38,074 bases of DNA from Coriobacteriia bacterium (GTDB lineage Bacteria > Actinomycetota > Coriobacteriia > Anaerosomatales > JAAXUF01). A program made the position numbers and the translations under genes. Below the pieces are notes generated by a model. That model was not told where the DNA came from and searched no databases. It worked only from the letters and a program-made list of their open reading frames with translations. The DNA lies in assembly GCA_031292615.1 (NCBI GenBank), contig JARLGT010000057.1, forward strand, positions 1 to 38,074, given 5' to 3'. Positions 9,079-17,363 of this stretch are shown here, in pieces (positions within the stretch are counted from its first letter, which is position 1; each line of letters begins with the position of its first letter).

Positions 9079-10598
9079 TGCCCAAGAACCTGCCCGCTCT
9101 GCTCGTCATCATGGACGGTTTCGGCGAGGCCGCGGCCGTCCCTGGCAACGCCATCGAAGCGGCCAACACGCCCAATCTCGACGCGCTCTTCGCCAAATGG
9201 CCCAGCACCACTCTCGAGGCGTCGGGTCTGGCTGTTGGCCTGCCCGTCGGCCAGATGGGCAACTCGGAGGTCGGGCACCTCAACATCGGCGCTGGTCGCG
9301 TCGTCTACCAGGAGCTCACCCGCATCAACCTTGCGGTCGAGGACGGTTCGCTCGTCAAGAACCCAGTGCTCTCCGCAGCCATCGACGGCGCCGTTGCCGA
9401 CGGCAGGGCTGTCCACTTCATGGGCCTGCTGTCCGACGGTGGCGTTCACAGCAGCCGAGACCATCTCTACGCGCTCGTCCGCATGGCTCACGCGCGTGGT
9501 GCCGAGCGCATCTACGTCCACGCCTTCCTCGACGGCCGCGACGTCCCGCCAAGTAGTGGCTTGCAGTTCGTCCGCGACGCGGAGGCGTTCCTCGCCGAGC
9601 AGCGCGTCGGGCAGATCGCGACGGTGATGGGCCGCTACTACGCGATGGACCGCGACAATCGCTGGGACCGTGTCGAGAAGGCATGGCGCGCGATGGTTCT
9701 CGGCGAGGGCATGGCGCAAGGCTCGGCGAGCGAGGCCGTACAGGCCAGTTACGACGCGGGACTGACCGACGAGTTCGTCGTTCCCGCGGTGTGCGCGCCG
9801 GTCCGCGTGGAGGACGGCGACGCGCTCGTCTTCTTCAACTTCCGTCCGGACCGCGCACGCGAGATCACGCGCGCCTTCGTCGACCCCACGTTTGAGGCCT
9901 TCGAACGCCCCGTCTTTCCGCATGTGCGATTCGTATGCCTCACCGAGTACGACCCGACCATTCCGGCTCCGGTCGCATTCGCCAAAGAGTTCCCCACGCA
10001 TGTCCTGGCCGATGCGCTCGCCGATCACGGTCTGCGGCAACTCCACATTGCGGAGACCGAGAAGTACGCGCACGTGACGTTCTTCTTCAACGGCGGCGCT
10101 GAGACGCCGAAGCGAGGCGAGACGCGGGTTCTGGTCGCAAGTCCTAAGGTCTCAACGTACGACCTGCAACCTGAGATGAGCGAGCCCGAGGTGACCCGCG
10201 AGCTGTGCGCGGCAATCGATCGCGGTGATGCCGACGTCTACATCGTGAACTTCGCGAACTGCGACATGGTGGGCCATACCGGCATGTTCGACGCGACGGT
10301 CAAGGCGGTCGAGGCTGTGGACGCTGGCGTGGGCGCGGTTGTCTCGGCGATTCGCGCGCGTGGTGGGGTGGCGCTCATTACGGCCGACCACGGGAACGCC
10401 GAGGCAATGGTAGACCCGGACGGCCATACGCCGTTCACCGCGCATACGCTGGACCCAGTGCCGTTCATCGTGGTCGCAGATGGCGTGCGTGATCTCGACG
10501 CGGGAGGCAAACTCGCGGATGTGGCACCGACGTTGCTCGACCTGATCGGCGTCGAAAAGCCGACTGAGTGGACGGGACGCTCGCTGCTGCTATACTGA
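9078..10598 (+). CDS. gpmI: 2,3-bisphosphoglycerate-independent phosphoglycerate mutase
   Basis: 506-residue iPGM of the alkaline phosphatase superfamily, which converts 3- to 2-phosphoglycerate using two metal ions (usually Mn) and a phosphoserine intermediate. The N-terminal metal Asp is in VIMDGFGEA and the catalytic Ser in MGNSEVGHLNIGAGR. SDGGVHS, YYAMDRD(N)RWDR and the C-terminal ADHGNAE metal motif are present. The GTG start overlaps the tpiA stop. The order gap-pgk-tpiA-gpmI recalls the Firmicutes glycolytic operon; no enolase gene follows here. Confidence 0.97.
   Translation: MPKNLPALLVIMDGFGEAAAVPGNAIEAANTPNLDALFAKWPSTTLEASGLAVGLPVGQMGNSEVGHLNIGAGRVVYQELTRINLAVEDGSLVKNPVLSAAIDGAVADGRAVHFMGLLSDGGVHSSRDHLYALVRMAHARGAERIYVHAFLDGRDVPPSSGLQFVRDAEAFLAEQRVGQIATVMGRYYAMDRDNRWDRVEKAWRAMVLGEGMAQGSASEAVQASYDAGLTDEFVVPAVCAPVRVEDGDALVFFNFRPDRAREITRAFVDPTFEAFERPVFPHVRFVCLTEYDPTIPAPVAFAKEFPTHVLADALADHGLRQLHIAETEKYAHVTFFFNGGAETPKRGETRVLVASPKVSTYDLQPEMSEPEVTRELCAAIDRGDADVYIVNFANCDMVGHTGMFDATVKAVEAVDAGVGAVVSAIRARGGVALITADHGNAEAMVDPDGHTPFTAHTLDPVPFIVVADGVRDLDAGGKLADVAPTLLDLIGVEKPTEWTGRSLLLY
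10569..10596 (+). promoter_or_regulatory. candidate sigma-70 promoter for secG
   Basis: TGGACG (10569-10574), 16 bases, then TATACT (10591-10596), overlapping the end of gpmI. The first transcribed base would be near 10603, about 64 bases before the secG start. The -35 matches the consensus at 4 of 6 positions. Confidence 0.45.
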
Positions 10599-10666
10599 TT
10601 CACCGCGTCTGCCCCGCGTGCGGTGCGGCGCGCAAAAACGATCCATACATCGCCAAGGAGTTCTTC

Positions 10667-10909
10667 GTGAAGACGTTTCTGCTGGTAATCGGTCTCATCG
10701 TTTGGGCGATCTCTTCGATCGGCCTGATCATCTTCGTGCTTCTGCACTCGGGCAAGGGCAGTGGACTTTCAGACATGCTGAGCGGTTCGATGTCGCCCAC
10801 GTCGACCGGCACGAGCGTTATCGAGAAGAACCTCGACCGCATCACAATCGGCTTTGCCGTAGCGTTCGGCGTGAGCCTGGTTCTGCTCATGGTCGTGTAT
10901 CCCAAGTAG
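10667..10909 (+). CDS. secG: preprotein translocase subunit SecG
   Basis: 80-residue SecG, the small accessory subunit of the SecYEG channel in the cytoplasmic membrane. It shows two TM helices (about residues 3-25 and 57-77) joined by the typical cytoplasmic loop, here LLHSGKGSGLSDMLSG. GTG 10667 is chosen: AAGGAG sits at 10654-10659 with 7-base spacing, and the family protein begins right at the first TM helix. The same frame is open upstream to 10568, but that extension overlaps gpmI and has no family match. secG next to glycolytic genes is common in Gram-positives. Confidence 0.93.
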   Translation: MKTFLLVIGLIVWAISSIGLIIFVLLHSGKGSGLSDMLSGSMSPTSTGTSVIEKNLDRITIGFAVAFGVSLVLLMVVYPK

Positions 10910-11173
10910 TCTCTGACCACACGCTGGTCTGTCGACGCCGCGTCTCATGCAGGGTGAAAACCCGCTTGGGCGTGGCGCTATTCATTTTCGGTATGGATGT
11001 ATCCAGTGGTTGTACTTGCCAGTCGGTTGCTGCTGCGCGACACTCATATCGGCACGTCATGCCGTGACGCTCTTGCGGCGTACCCGTGTTGAGGTGGGCT
11101 GTTGCCCCGCGTGTTTCTCCGGGTGGCAGAGCTAGGTCAAGAAGCTTGTTCCTCAGGGAAGGGAGGCACAGAG
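10910..11173. other. 264-base leader/intergenic region before oppA
   Basis: No gene recognised. It contains a small hairpin with a GNRA-like loop (GGGTGAAAACCC near 10952-10963), a short inverted repeat CGTCA/TGACG near 11056-11070, and a CCTC at about 11151-11154 that could pair with the GAGG of the oppA ribosome-binding site. I could not identify a clear -35/-10 pair or a known riboswitch class. Confidence 0.4.
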
Positions 11174-12871
11174 GTGCATCGGTATCTCAAGAAGACCGCC
11201 GCCGTAATGCTGTCGGTCATCATGGTCGTGGCCTTGGCTGGCGTCGCTGGCTGCGCGCCCTCGACGTCGACTTCGGGCGGCACGAGCTCGACCGCGTCGG
11301 GTCCGGTCAAGGGTGGAATGCTCTCGTTCTACATCGGTGAGCCGGAGGCCATCGACCCGTTCAACGCCCAGGAGTCTGAGGGCGTGCAGGTCACCCAGTC
11401 CCTCTTCGACAGCCTCACGGCTGTCAACCCCACGACCGGCAAGGTCATTCCTGCGGCAGCGGACAGCTGGTCGTCAGACGCGTCGGCGACCGTATGGACG
11501 TTCAAGCTCCATCCGGGCGCGAAGTTCGCCGACGGTGAGCCCGTCACGGCGGCAGATTTCGTTTACGCGTGGAACCGGATTGCCGAGAGCGCGTCGAAGG
11601 ATGCAACGAACCCGTCGCAAATCTCGTATCACCTCTCGCCGGTTGTCGGCTACGACGAGGCCAATTCCAAAGGCACGCCAATGTCGGGCGTGAAGGCCAT
11701 CGACGACACGACGCTGCAGGTCACCCTCCAGTATCCGTTCGCAGACTGGCCCTACGTCTGCTCGCACCCGGCGCTTGCGCCAGTGCCACAGAAGCTCGTT
11801 GAGAACGGCGTCCCCTACAACGGCAAGACCGTTCCGTTCGACCAGATGCCGGTTGGCAACGGGCCGTTCAAGATGTCGGCGCCATGGGTGCACAACCAGT
11901 ACATCAAGGTCGTGCGCAACGACGACTACTACGGCACGAAGGCTCACCTTGACGGCGTCGACTTCAAGATCTTCGCCGATCTTGACACCGCGTACCGTGA
12001 GTTCGAGGCCGGTAGTCTCGACTTCACCCAGATCCCGTCGGGGCAGGTCGCAGCCGCGAAGCAGAAGTATGGCGTTGCCGCCGACGGCTACACCGTCGAT
12101 CCCGGCCATGGCGTGCTGCTTGGCCCCGAAGCGGCCATCTACTACCTGTCGTTCGACATGAAGAAGGCGCCGCTCGACAACCTCAATGTCCGCAAGGCCA
12201 TCTCGCTTGCGATCAACCGCGACGCGATCAACCAGGCGGTGTTCGAGGGTACGCGCAAGGCCGCGGGCAGCTACGTGCCTCCTGGGATTCCCGGCTACGA
12301 AGACAACCAGTTCCAGTTCTCGCACTACGACATCGCCGCAGCCAAGCAGGCGCTTGTCGACGCTGGGTACCCCGGTGGCAAGGGCCTTCCGACGCTCGAG
12401 CTGGCGTATAACTCCGGGGCGGGTCACGCGCAGGTTATGGCGCTCGTCCAGTCCGATCTGAAGGCGATCGGTGTCAATACGAAGACCTACACGCTCCAGG
12501 GCGCGCAGTACTGGCCCTACCTGACGACCACGAAGTTCCAGGTCGCGCGTGACGGTTGGATCGCCGACTACCCGATCATAGACAACTTCACGAATCCGAT
12601 CTTCAACTCCACCGCCGACAACAACCACTCGCACTACTCGAACCCGCAGGTTGACGCGATGATCCTGAAGGCGCGCTCGACCACGGATGAGGCCGCTCGA
12701 ATCGCACTGTATCAGCAGATCCAGAAGATGGTCGGCGACGATGCCCCTGTGGCGCCGATCGTCTACTACGCCCACAACCGTGTCGGCGCGAACCGGGTCA
12801 ACAACCTGTTCTACGACAACATGGGCTTGGCGCACTTCGACATCGCCTGGCTGACCGGCGGCGGGAAGTAG
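11174..12871 (+). CDS. oppA: oligopeptide ABC transporter substrate-binding lipoprotein
   Basis: 565-residue family 5 extracellular solute-binding protein that delivers peptides to the OppBCDF importer. A lipoprotein signal peptide runs to the lipobox LAGVAGC with the lipidated Cys at residue 27, followed by a Ser/Thr/Gly linker. The mature protein carries typical family features: EPEAIDPFNAQESEGVQVTQSLFDSL, WTFKLHPGAKFADGEPVTAADFVYAW (the family signature) and VRKAISLAINRDAI. GTG 11174 is chosen because GGGAGG (11161-11166) lies 7 bases upstream and gives a compact signal peptide; the frame extends to 11102. First gene of the opp operon. Exact ligand not readable. Confidence 0.93.
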   Translation: MHRYLKKTAAVMLSVIMVVALAGVAGCAPSTSTSGGTSSTASGPVKGGMLSFYIGEPEAIDPFNAQESEGVQVTQSLFDSLTAVNPTTGKVIPAAADSWSSDASATVWTFKLHPGAKFADGEPVTAADFVYAWNRIAESASKDATNPSQISYHLSPVVGYDEANSKGTPMSGVKAIDDTTLQVTLQYPFADWPYVCSHPALAPVPQKLVENGVPYNGKTVPFDQMPVGNGPFKMSAPWVHNQYIKVVRNDDYYGTKAHLDGVDFKIFADLDTAYREFEAGSLDFTQIPSGQVAAAKQKYGVAADGYTVDPGHGVLLGPEAAIYYLSFDMKKAPLDNLNVRKAISLAINRDAINQAVFEGTRKAAGSYVPPGIPGYEDNQFQFSHYDIAAAKQALVDAGYPGGKGLPTLELAYNSGAGHAQVMALVQSDLKAIGVNTKTYTLQGAQYWPYLTTTKFQVARDGWIADYPIIDNFTNPIFNSTADNNHSHYSNPQVDAMILKARSTTDEAARIALYQQIQKMVGDDAPVAPIVYYAHNRVGANRVNNLFYDNMGLAHFDIAWLTGGGK

Positions 12872-12903
12872 CGCTATCAGGAATCAGGTCGGATCGCATG
12901 ACG

Positions 12904-12939
12904 ATGGTGGCGAGGTGCCTCTTCGGGCCTCGCCACCAT
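12904..12939 (+). other. intercistronic hairpin after oppA
   Basis: A perfect 12-bp stem, ATGGTGGCGAGG (12904-12915) with CCTCGCCACCAT (12928-12939), encloses a 12-base loop, with no T-run after it. Such hairpins after the binding-protein gene commonly protect its mRNA and allow more binding protein than permease. Confidence 0.75.
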
Positions 12940-12977
12940 TCGCGAAACCGACGCCCACTATTTAGCGAGGTCACGTA

Positions 12978-13958
12978 GTGTTCCAGTACATAGGCAAGAG
13001 GTTGTTGCAGTTTGTGCCGGTGTTTCTCGGCGTGACACTGTTCCTGTTCATCCTGACTCGCGTCATCCCCGGCGACCCGGTGGCGATGCTCTCAGGGCAG
13101 CGGGTCCAAGATCCGCAGATCCTCGCCCAGATGCGTCACGCCTACCATCTCGACCTGCCGGTCTGGCAGCAGTTCATTCTCTACCTCAAAGACATCGCGC
13201 AGGGGAACTTCGGAACGTCGATAGCGACGGGCAGGTCGGTCAAGGACATCTTCCTCGAGAAGTACCCCTACACCCTGCAACTCGCATTCGCAGCGATCAT
13301 CATCGAGATCATCGTAGGGATTGGTGCAGGGGTCATCTCGGCGGTGAAGCAGTACTCGTTTTGGGACGTCACAGTGACACTGTCGACCTCGCTCCTGGTG
13401 TCGCTTCCCGTGTTCTGGCTCGGTATGATGATGCAACTCTTCTTCGGGATCTGGCTCAAGAACTGGACGAATGGCCAGTTCTACCTGCCGATCTCGGGCG
13501 CATGGTCGCCGGGGGCGCCCTTCCCACCCATGGCGTACCTGATCATGCCGGCGATCACACTTGCTTCGGTGTCCACCGCCTACGCAGCCCGCATCCAGCG
13601 CAGCCAGCTCCTCGAGGTGCGCGGAACCGACTACATCCGAACGGCTCGTGCAAAGGGCTTGAGCGAGGGATCGGTGCTCTGGCGTCATGCGATGAAGAAC
13701 GCGCTCATCCCCGTCGTTACGTTCATCGCCTTGGACCTAGGGGCGATGATGGCCGGCGCGATCTTGACCGAGACAGTCTTCAATTGGCCTGGCATCGGCT
13801 ACCAGATCTACCTGTCTATCGAACAGCGTGACTGGCCCGTAGTCATCGGCACTACCATCATCGTCACGATGGTCTACATGGTCATCAACCTTATCGTCGA
13901 CATTAGCTACGCCTTCCTCGATCCGAGGATCCGGTATGGCGGATCGGAAGGGAGGTAG
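12978..13958 (+). CDS. oppB: oligopeptide ABC transporter permease OppB
   Basis: 326-residue integral membrane permease of the binding-protein-dependent transport family. The N-terminus (IGKRLLQFVPVFLGVTLFLFILTRVIPGDPV) is diagnostic for OppB/DppB. Six TM helices are visible, and the coupling-helix EAA motif is in YIRTARAKGLSEGSVLWRHAMKNAL. The GTG start follows GAGG. It pairs with OppC to form the channel. Confidence 0.95.
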   Translation: MFQYIGKRLLQFVPVFLGVTLFLFILTRVIPGDPVAMLSGQRVQDPQILAQMRHAYHLDLPVWQQFILYLKDIAQGNFGTSIATGRSVKDIFLEKYPYTLQLAFAAIIIEIIVGIGAGVISAVKQYSFWDVTVTLSTSLLVSLPVFWLGMMMQLFFGIWLKNWTNGQFYLPISGAWSPGAPFPPMAYLIMPAITLASVSTAYAARIQRSQLLEVRGTDYIRTARAKGLSEGSVLWRHAMKNALIPVVTFIALDLGAMMAGAILTETVFNWPGIGYQIYLSIEQRDWPVVIGTTIIVTMVYMVINLIVDISYAFLDPRIRYGGSEGR

Positions 13959-13964
13959 CCGAGA

Positions 13965-14948
13965 ATGCCAATCGACGACAACACATTCATCGAGCCGGCC
14001 GAGGACGACAACACGGCGGTTCGGCACCATCTTGAGACCGGCGGCATGCCGTTGGGGCAGGTCGCGGAGCAGTCCAATGAGCGCAGCCGCACACTGTGGG
14101 GCGACGCGTGGCACCGGTTGCTCCGAAACAAGCTTGCGGTCGTTGCGCTTGTCTATCTCGTCATCGTGACCCTGATGGCGGTCACGGCCCCGCTATGGGT
14201 CAAGCCGCTTTTCGGAGACCCGATGTACGCGAACTCGACTCTCGTGATGAAGAACCAGTTCCTGCCGCCGTCGCTTGCCCACCCGATGGGCACCGACAAC
14301 TTCGGCCTCGACGTGTTCGGCCGCGTTGTCTATGGCGCTCGGGTGTCGCTGCTTGTGGGCTTCGTCGCCACGGGAATCTCGGTGGTTCTCGGCATCATCC
14401 TCGGCGCGATCTCCGGCTACTACGGTGGACTGACCGATAGCATCGTCATGCGTATCACTGACGTGTTCCTCGCGTTCCCCTACATCCTGCTGGCGATCTT
14501 GCTCATCTCGATCATGGGGATGGGACTTGGACCGGTGCTTGTCGCGATCGGCGTGCTCGGATGGACAACGATCGCGCGCGTGTTCCGGTCGTCAATCCTT
14601 TCGGTGAAACGCAACGACTACATCGAAGCGGCCAAGGCGATGGGCGCGAGCGACATGCGCATCATGATGCGCCACATCCTCCCGAACGCGCTGGCGCCAA
14701 TCATCGTTTACGCGACGATGTCGGTGGGCGGGGTCATCCTGACCGAGGCCGCGCTCTCGTTCCTCGGCATCGGCGTCCAGGCACCGACGCCTTCGTGGGG
14801 CCTGATGCTCAACGACGCGCAAAGCTACATCGTTACGCATCCAGGCCTGTTCATCTGGCCGGGTCTGGCGATCATCCTTACCGTGCTCGCGTTCGTACTT
14901 CTGGGCGATGGCCTGCGCGATGCGCTCGACGTGAAAGTGAGCGAGTAG
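13965..14948 (+). CDS. oppC: oligopeptide ABC transporter permease OppC
   Basis: 327-residue OppC/DppC-type permease. A hydrophilic N-terminal segment of about 55 residues precedes TM1 (KLAVVALVYLVIVTLMAVTA). Then come the family motif HPMGTDNFGLDVFGRVVYGARVSL, further TM helices and the EAA coupling loop YIEAAKAMGASDMRIMMRHILPN. GGGAGG lies just before ATG 13965, six bases after the oppB stop. Confidence 0.95.
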   Translation: MPIDDNTFIEPAEDDNTAVRHHLETGGMPLGQVAEQSNERSRTLWGDAWHRLLRNKLAVVALVYLVIVTLMAVTAPLWVKPLFGDPMYANSTLVMKNQFLPPSLAHPMGTDNFGLDVFGRVVYGARVSLLVGFVATGISVVLGIILGAISGYYGGLTDSIVMRITDVFLAFPYILLAILLISIMGMGLGPVLVAIGVLGWTTIARVFRSSILSVKRNDYIEAAKAMGASDMRIMMRHILPNALAPIIVYATMSVGGVILTEAALSFLGIGVQAPTPSWGLMLNDAQSYIVTHPGLFIWPGLAIILTVLAFVLLGDGLRDALDVKVSE

Positions 14949-14950
14949 CC

Positions 14951-15997
14951 ATGGCCGATGAGAAGCTTCTGGTTGTGGACAACCTCAAGATGCACTTCCA
15001 CACGCGCGACGGTGTGGTCAAGGCGGTCGACGGCGTGTCCTATGAGCTGAACGACGGTGAGACGCTCGGGGTTGTTGGCGAGTCCGGTTCGGGCAAGTCA
15101 GTCACGGCGCTGACGATTATGCGGCTGATCCCGATGCCTCCGGGCCGCATAGAAGGTGGCGACGTGCTGTTTCGCGGCGAGTCGCTGCTACAGATGAGCG
15201 ATCCTGAGATTCGCAAGATTCGGGGCAACCGCATCGCGATGGTGTTTCAGGACCCGATGACATCGCTTAACCCCGTGTACCGCGTCGGGCGCCAGATCGC
15301 AGAGCCGCTCATCCTGCACAAGCACATGAAGAAGCGCGACGCCTGGGCGCGCGCGGTCGAACTGCTGGAGCTTGTGGGAATCCCGCATCCGGCCAGTCGC
15401 GTCAACGACTACCCGCACCAGTTCTCAGGCGGCATGCGCCAGCGCGTCATGATCGCGATGGCGCTCGCCAACGACCCAGACATCCTGATCGCCGATGAGC
15501 CCACAACCGCCCTCGACGTAACGATCCAAGCGCAGATCCTCGAGCTGATGGAGGAGCTGCAGGGCCGCACGGGTGCGGCGATCATTCTGATCACGCACGA
15601 CCTCGGGGTGGTCGCGGACATGGCCGACAACGTCTTGGTCATGTACGCCGGACGTCCGGTGGAGTATGGCAACGTGGACCAGCTGTTCTACCGCCCGCTA
15701 CACCCGTACACGTGGGGCCTGATGGACTCGTTGCCCGAGTATGCGGTCGACGAGAAGTCGACGCTTTGCCCGATCAAGGGTCAGCCGCCCAGCCTCATCA
15801 ACGTGCCGAGCGGCTGTGCGTTCCACCCTCGCTGCCCGTTCGCCAAGCCCATCTGCACCACCGACGTTCCCGAGTACCGCATCATCGATGACGGCCACGG
15901 CGCGGCCTGCCACTTTGCCGGCGATGCCGGCTTCACCCGCGGCGACGCCGAGACGTGTGAGATGGCTGTCCCAGCGGATGAGGAGGTGGCCTCGTGA
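14951..15997 (+). CDS. oppD: oligopeptide ABC transporter ATP-binding protein OppD
   Basis: 348-residue ATPase. Walker A is GESGSGKSV, the ABC signature FSGGMRQRV and Walker [14 protein letters not shown], followed by the switch His in LITHDLGVV. The C-terminal oligopeptide/dipeptide extension carries the Cys motif [14 protein letters not shown] with a further Cys in AACHF; in a studied DppD homologue such cysteines bind a [4Fe-4S] cluster. ATG 14951 is two bases after the oppC stop; the frame's upstream extension lies inside oppC. Overlaps oppF by GTGA. Confidence 0.95.
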   Translation: MADEKLLVVDNLKMHFHTRDGVVKAVDGVSYELNDGETLGVVGESGSGKSVTALTIMRLIPMPPGRIEGGDVLFRGESLLQMSDPEIRKIRGNRIAMVFQDPMTSLNPVYRVGRQIAEPLILHKHMKKRDAWARAVELLELVGIPHPASRVNDYPHQFSGGMRQRVMIAMALANDPDILIADEPTTALDVTIQAQILELMEELQGRTGAAIILITHDLGVVADMADNVLVMYAGRPVEYGNVDQLFYRPLHPYTWGLMDSLPEYAVDEKSTLCPIKGQPPSLINVPSGCAFHPRCPFAKPICTTDVPEYRIIDDGHGAACHFAGDAGFTRGDAETCEMAVPADEEVAS

Positions 15998-17028
15998 GCG
16001 AGATCCTCCTCGACGTGCAGGACTTGGTGAAGCACTTCCCGGTGCAACAGGGCGTGCTGGCTTCTCGGCTGGGCAAAAAGGTGCGCGCGGTTGATGGCGT
16101 GACGTTCAAGGTCCGCCGAGGCGAGACGCTGGGGCTGGTGGGCGAGTCCGGCTCGGGCAAGTCGACTGCCGGCCGCGCTATCATGCGGCTGATCGAGCCC
16201 ACGAGCGGTTCGGTCTCGTTCGACGGCATCGACGTGTTGCAGCTCAAGGGCAAGAGCCTCAAAGACTTCCGTCGCAACGTGCAGATCATCTTCCAGGATC
16301 CGTACGCGAGCCTGAACCCGCGCATGACGATTGGTGAGATCGTCACCGAGCCGCTCAAGATCCACCGCATCGGCTCGGCGCGTGAGCAGATCAAGCAGGC
16401 CAAGGATCTCCTCGAGATCACGGGCCTGAACCCCGAGCACATCAACCGCTACCCGCACGAGTTCTCAGGTGGGCAAAGGCAGCGGATCGGCATCGCCCGC
16501 GCCCTGGCGCTCAAGCCCAAGCTCATCGTCGCTGACGAGCCGGTCTCGGCCCTCGACGTCTCGATTCAGGCGCAAGTGCTCAACCTGCTCGACCAGCTCC
16601 AGGACGAGTTCGACCTGACGTACCTTTTCATCGCGCACGACCTCTCGGTCGTCCAGCACATCTCAGACGAGATAGCCGTCATGTATCTGGGCAAGATCGT
16701 CGAGATCGCCGACTGGAACATGCTGTACAAAGAACCTTTCCACCCGTACACGCAGTCGCTTCTCTCAGCCGTGCCGGTGCCCGATCCCAAGCTGCAACGC
16801 ACGCGCGAGCGCATCCTGCTGCAGGGCGACCCACCGAGCCCGATCGACCCGCCGAGCGGCTGCAACTTCCACACCCGTTGCCCGATCGCGCAGTTCCCTA
16901 TCTGCTCGGAGAAGGTGCCGGAGCTGCGTGAGGTGGGGCCCGATCACTTCGCCTCGTGCCACTTCGCCAAGCCGTTCCCGATTCCGATCGGGGCTCCCAA
17001 GGCCGACGTGGAGGCAGCGGCCGGGTAA
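15994..17028 (+). CDS. oppF: oligopeptide ABC transporter ATP-binding protein OppF
   Basis: 344-residue partner ATPase of OppD. Walker A is GESGSGKST, the ABC signature FSGGQRQRI, Walker B LIVADEPVSALDV and the switch His is in FIAHDLSVV. It ends with the oligopeptide C-terminal region and Cys motif CNFHTRCPIAQFPIC plus SCHF. GAGGAGG lies before GTG 15994, which overlaps the oppD stop by four bases. Last gene of the operon; no intrinsic terminator with a T-run was found between it and the tRNA. Confidence 0.95.
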   Translation: MSEILLDVQDLVKHFPVQQGVLASRLGKKVRAVDGVTFKVRRGETLGLVGESGSGKSTAGRAIMRLIEPTSGSVSFDGIDVLQLKGKSLKDFRRNVQIIFQDPYASLNPRMTIGEIVTEPLKIHRIGSAREQIKQAKDLLEITGLNPEHINRYPHEFSGGQRQRIGIARALALKPKLIVADEPVSALDVSIQAQVLNLLDQLQDEFDLTYLFIAHDLSVVQHISDEIAVMYLGKIVEIADWNMLYKEPFHPYTQSLLSAVPVPDPKLQRTRERILLQGDPPSPIDPPSGCNFHTRCPIAQFPICSEKVPELREVGPDHFASCHFAKPFPIPIGAPKADVEAAAG

Positions 17029-17125
17029 GCTGGCCGACTCGACCGCACGACGAGGTGCCTGCCGACCGCGAGCGAAACGCCTTCAAGCTCGCGGACGCTT
17101 GCTCTAGCCTCGGCGTATGGCCTTT

Positions 17126-17133
17126 GCTAAACT
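17126..17133 (+). promoter_or_regulatory. candidate extended -10 promoter for tRNA-Leu
   Basis: TGCTAAACT around 17126-17133 carries a TG one base before the hexamer TAAACT. It lies about 32 bases before the tRNA 5' end. The best upstream hexamer (TTGCTC, 17099-17104) is 23 bases away, too far for a normal -35. Confidence 0.35.
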
Positions 17134-17164
17134 ACCGCTCGCGCCTGAAACGGCGTGCACTCAC

Positions 17165-17250
17165 GTCCGAGTGGCGGAACGGCAGACGCGCTAGGTTGAG
17201 GGCCTAGTGAGGGCAACCTCGTGGGGGTTCAAATCCCCCCTCGGACACCA
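17165..17250 (+). tRNA. tRNA-Leu (anticodon GAG)
   Basis: An 86-base class II tRNA. The acceptor arm pairs GTCCGAG (17165-17171) with CTCGGAC (17240-17246), followed by discriminator A and an encoded CCA. The anticodon stem CTAGG/CCTAG holds the 7-base loop TTGAGGG, giving anticodon GAG for Leu CUC/CUU codons. A long variable arm (TGAGGGCAACCTCGT) and a T arm with GGTTCAAATCC confirm the leucine type. Confidence 0.97.
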
Positions 17251-17261
17251 AAGACTTCACG

Positions 17262-17299
17262 AGCGGCTCTTCCCGGGGAGGGGAGGGTCGCTTTTGTTT
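17262..17299 (+). terminator. intrinsic terminator of tRNA-Leu
   Basis: A 13-pair stem including G-U pairs (17262-17274 with 17280-17292) and a 5-base loop is followed by a T-rich run (CTTTTGTTT). It starts 11 bases after the tRNA 3' end. Confidence 0.8.
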
Positions 17300-17363
17300 G
17301 CCCCGAAGGGGGCTGGCGTGGGTACGTAGTAGCGACGTGTTTAGCCGACGATAGGGGTTTGCG

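Noticed and set aside
11474-12835. 453-codon open frame antisense to oppA
   Set aside because: It is a shadow of the oppA codon pattern in high-GC DNA; the sense frame has a lipoprotein signal and clear family motifs.
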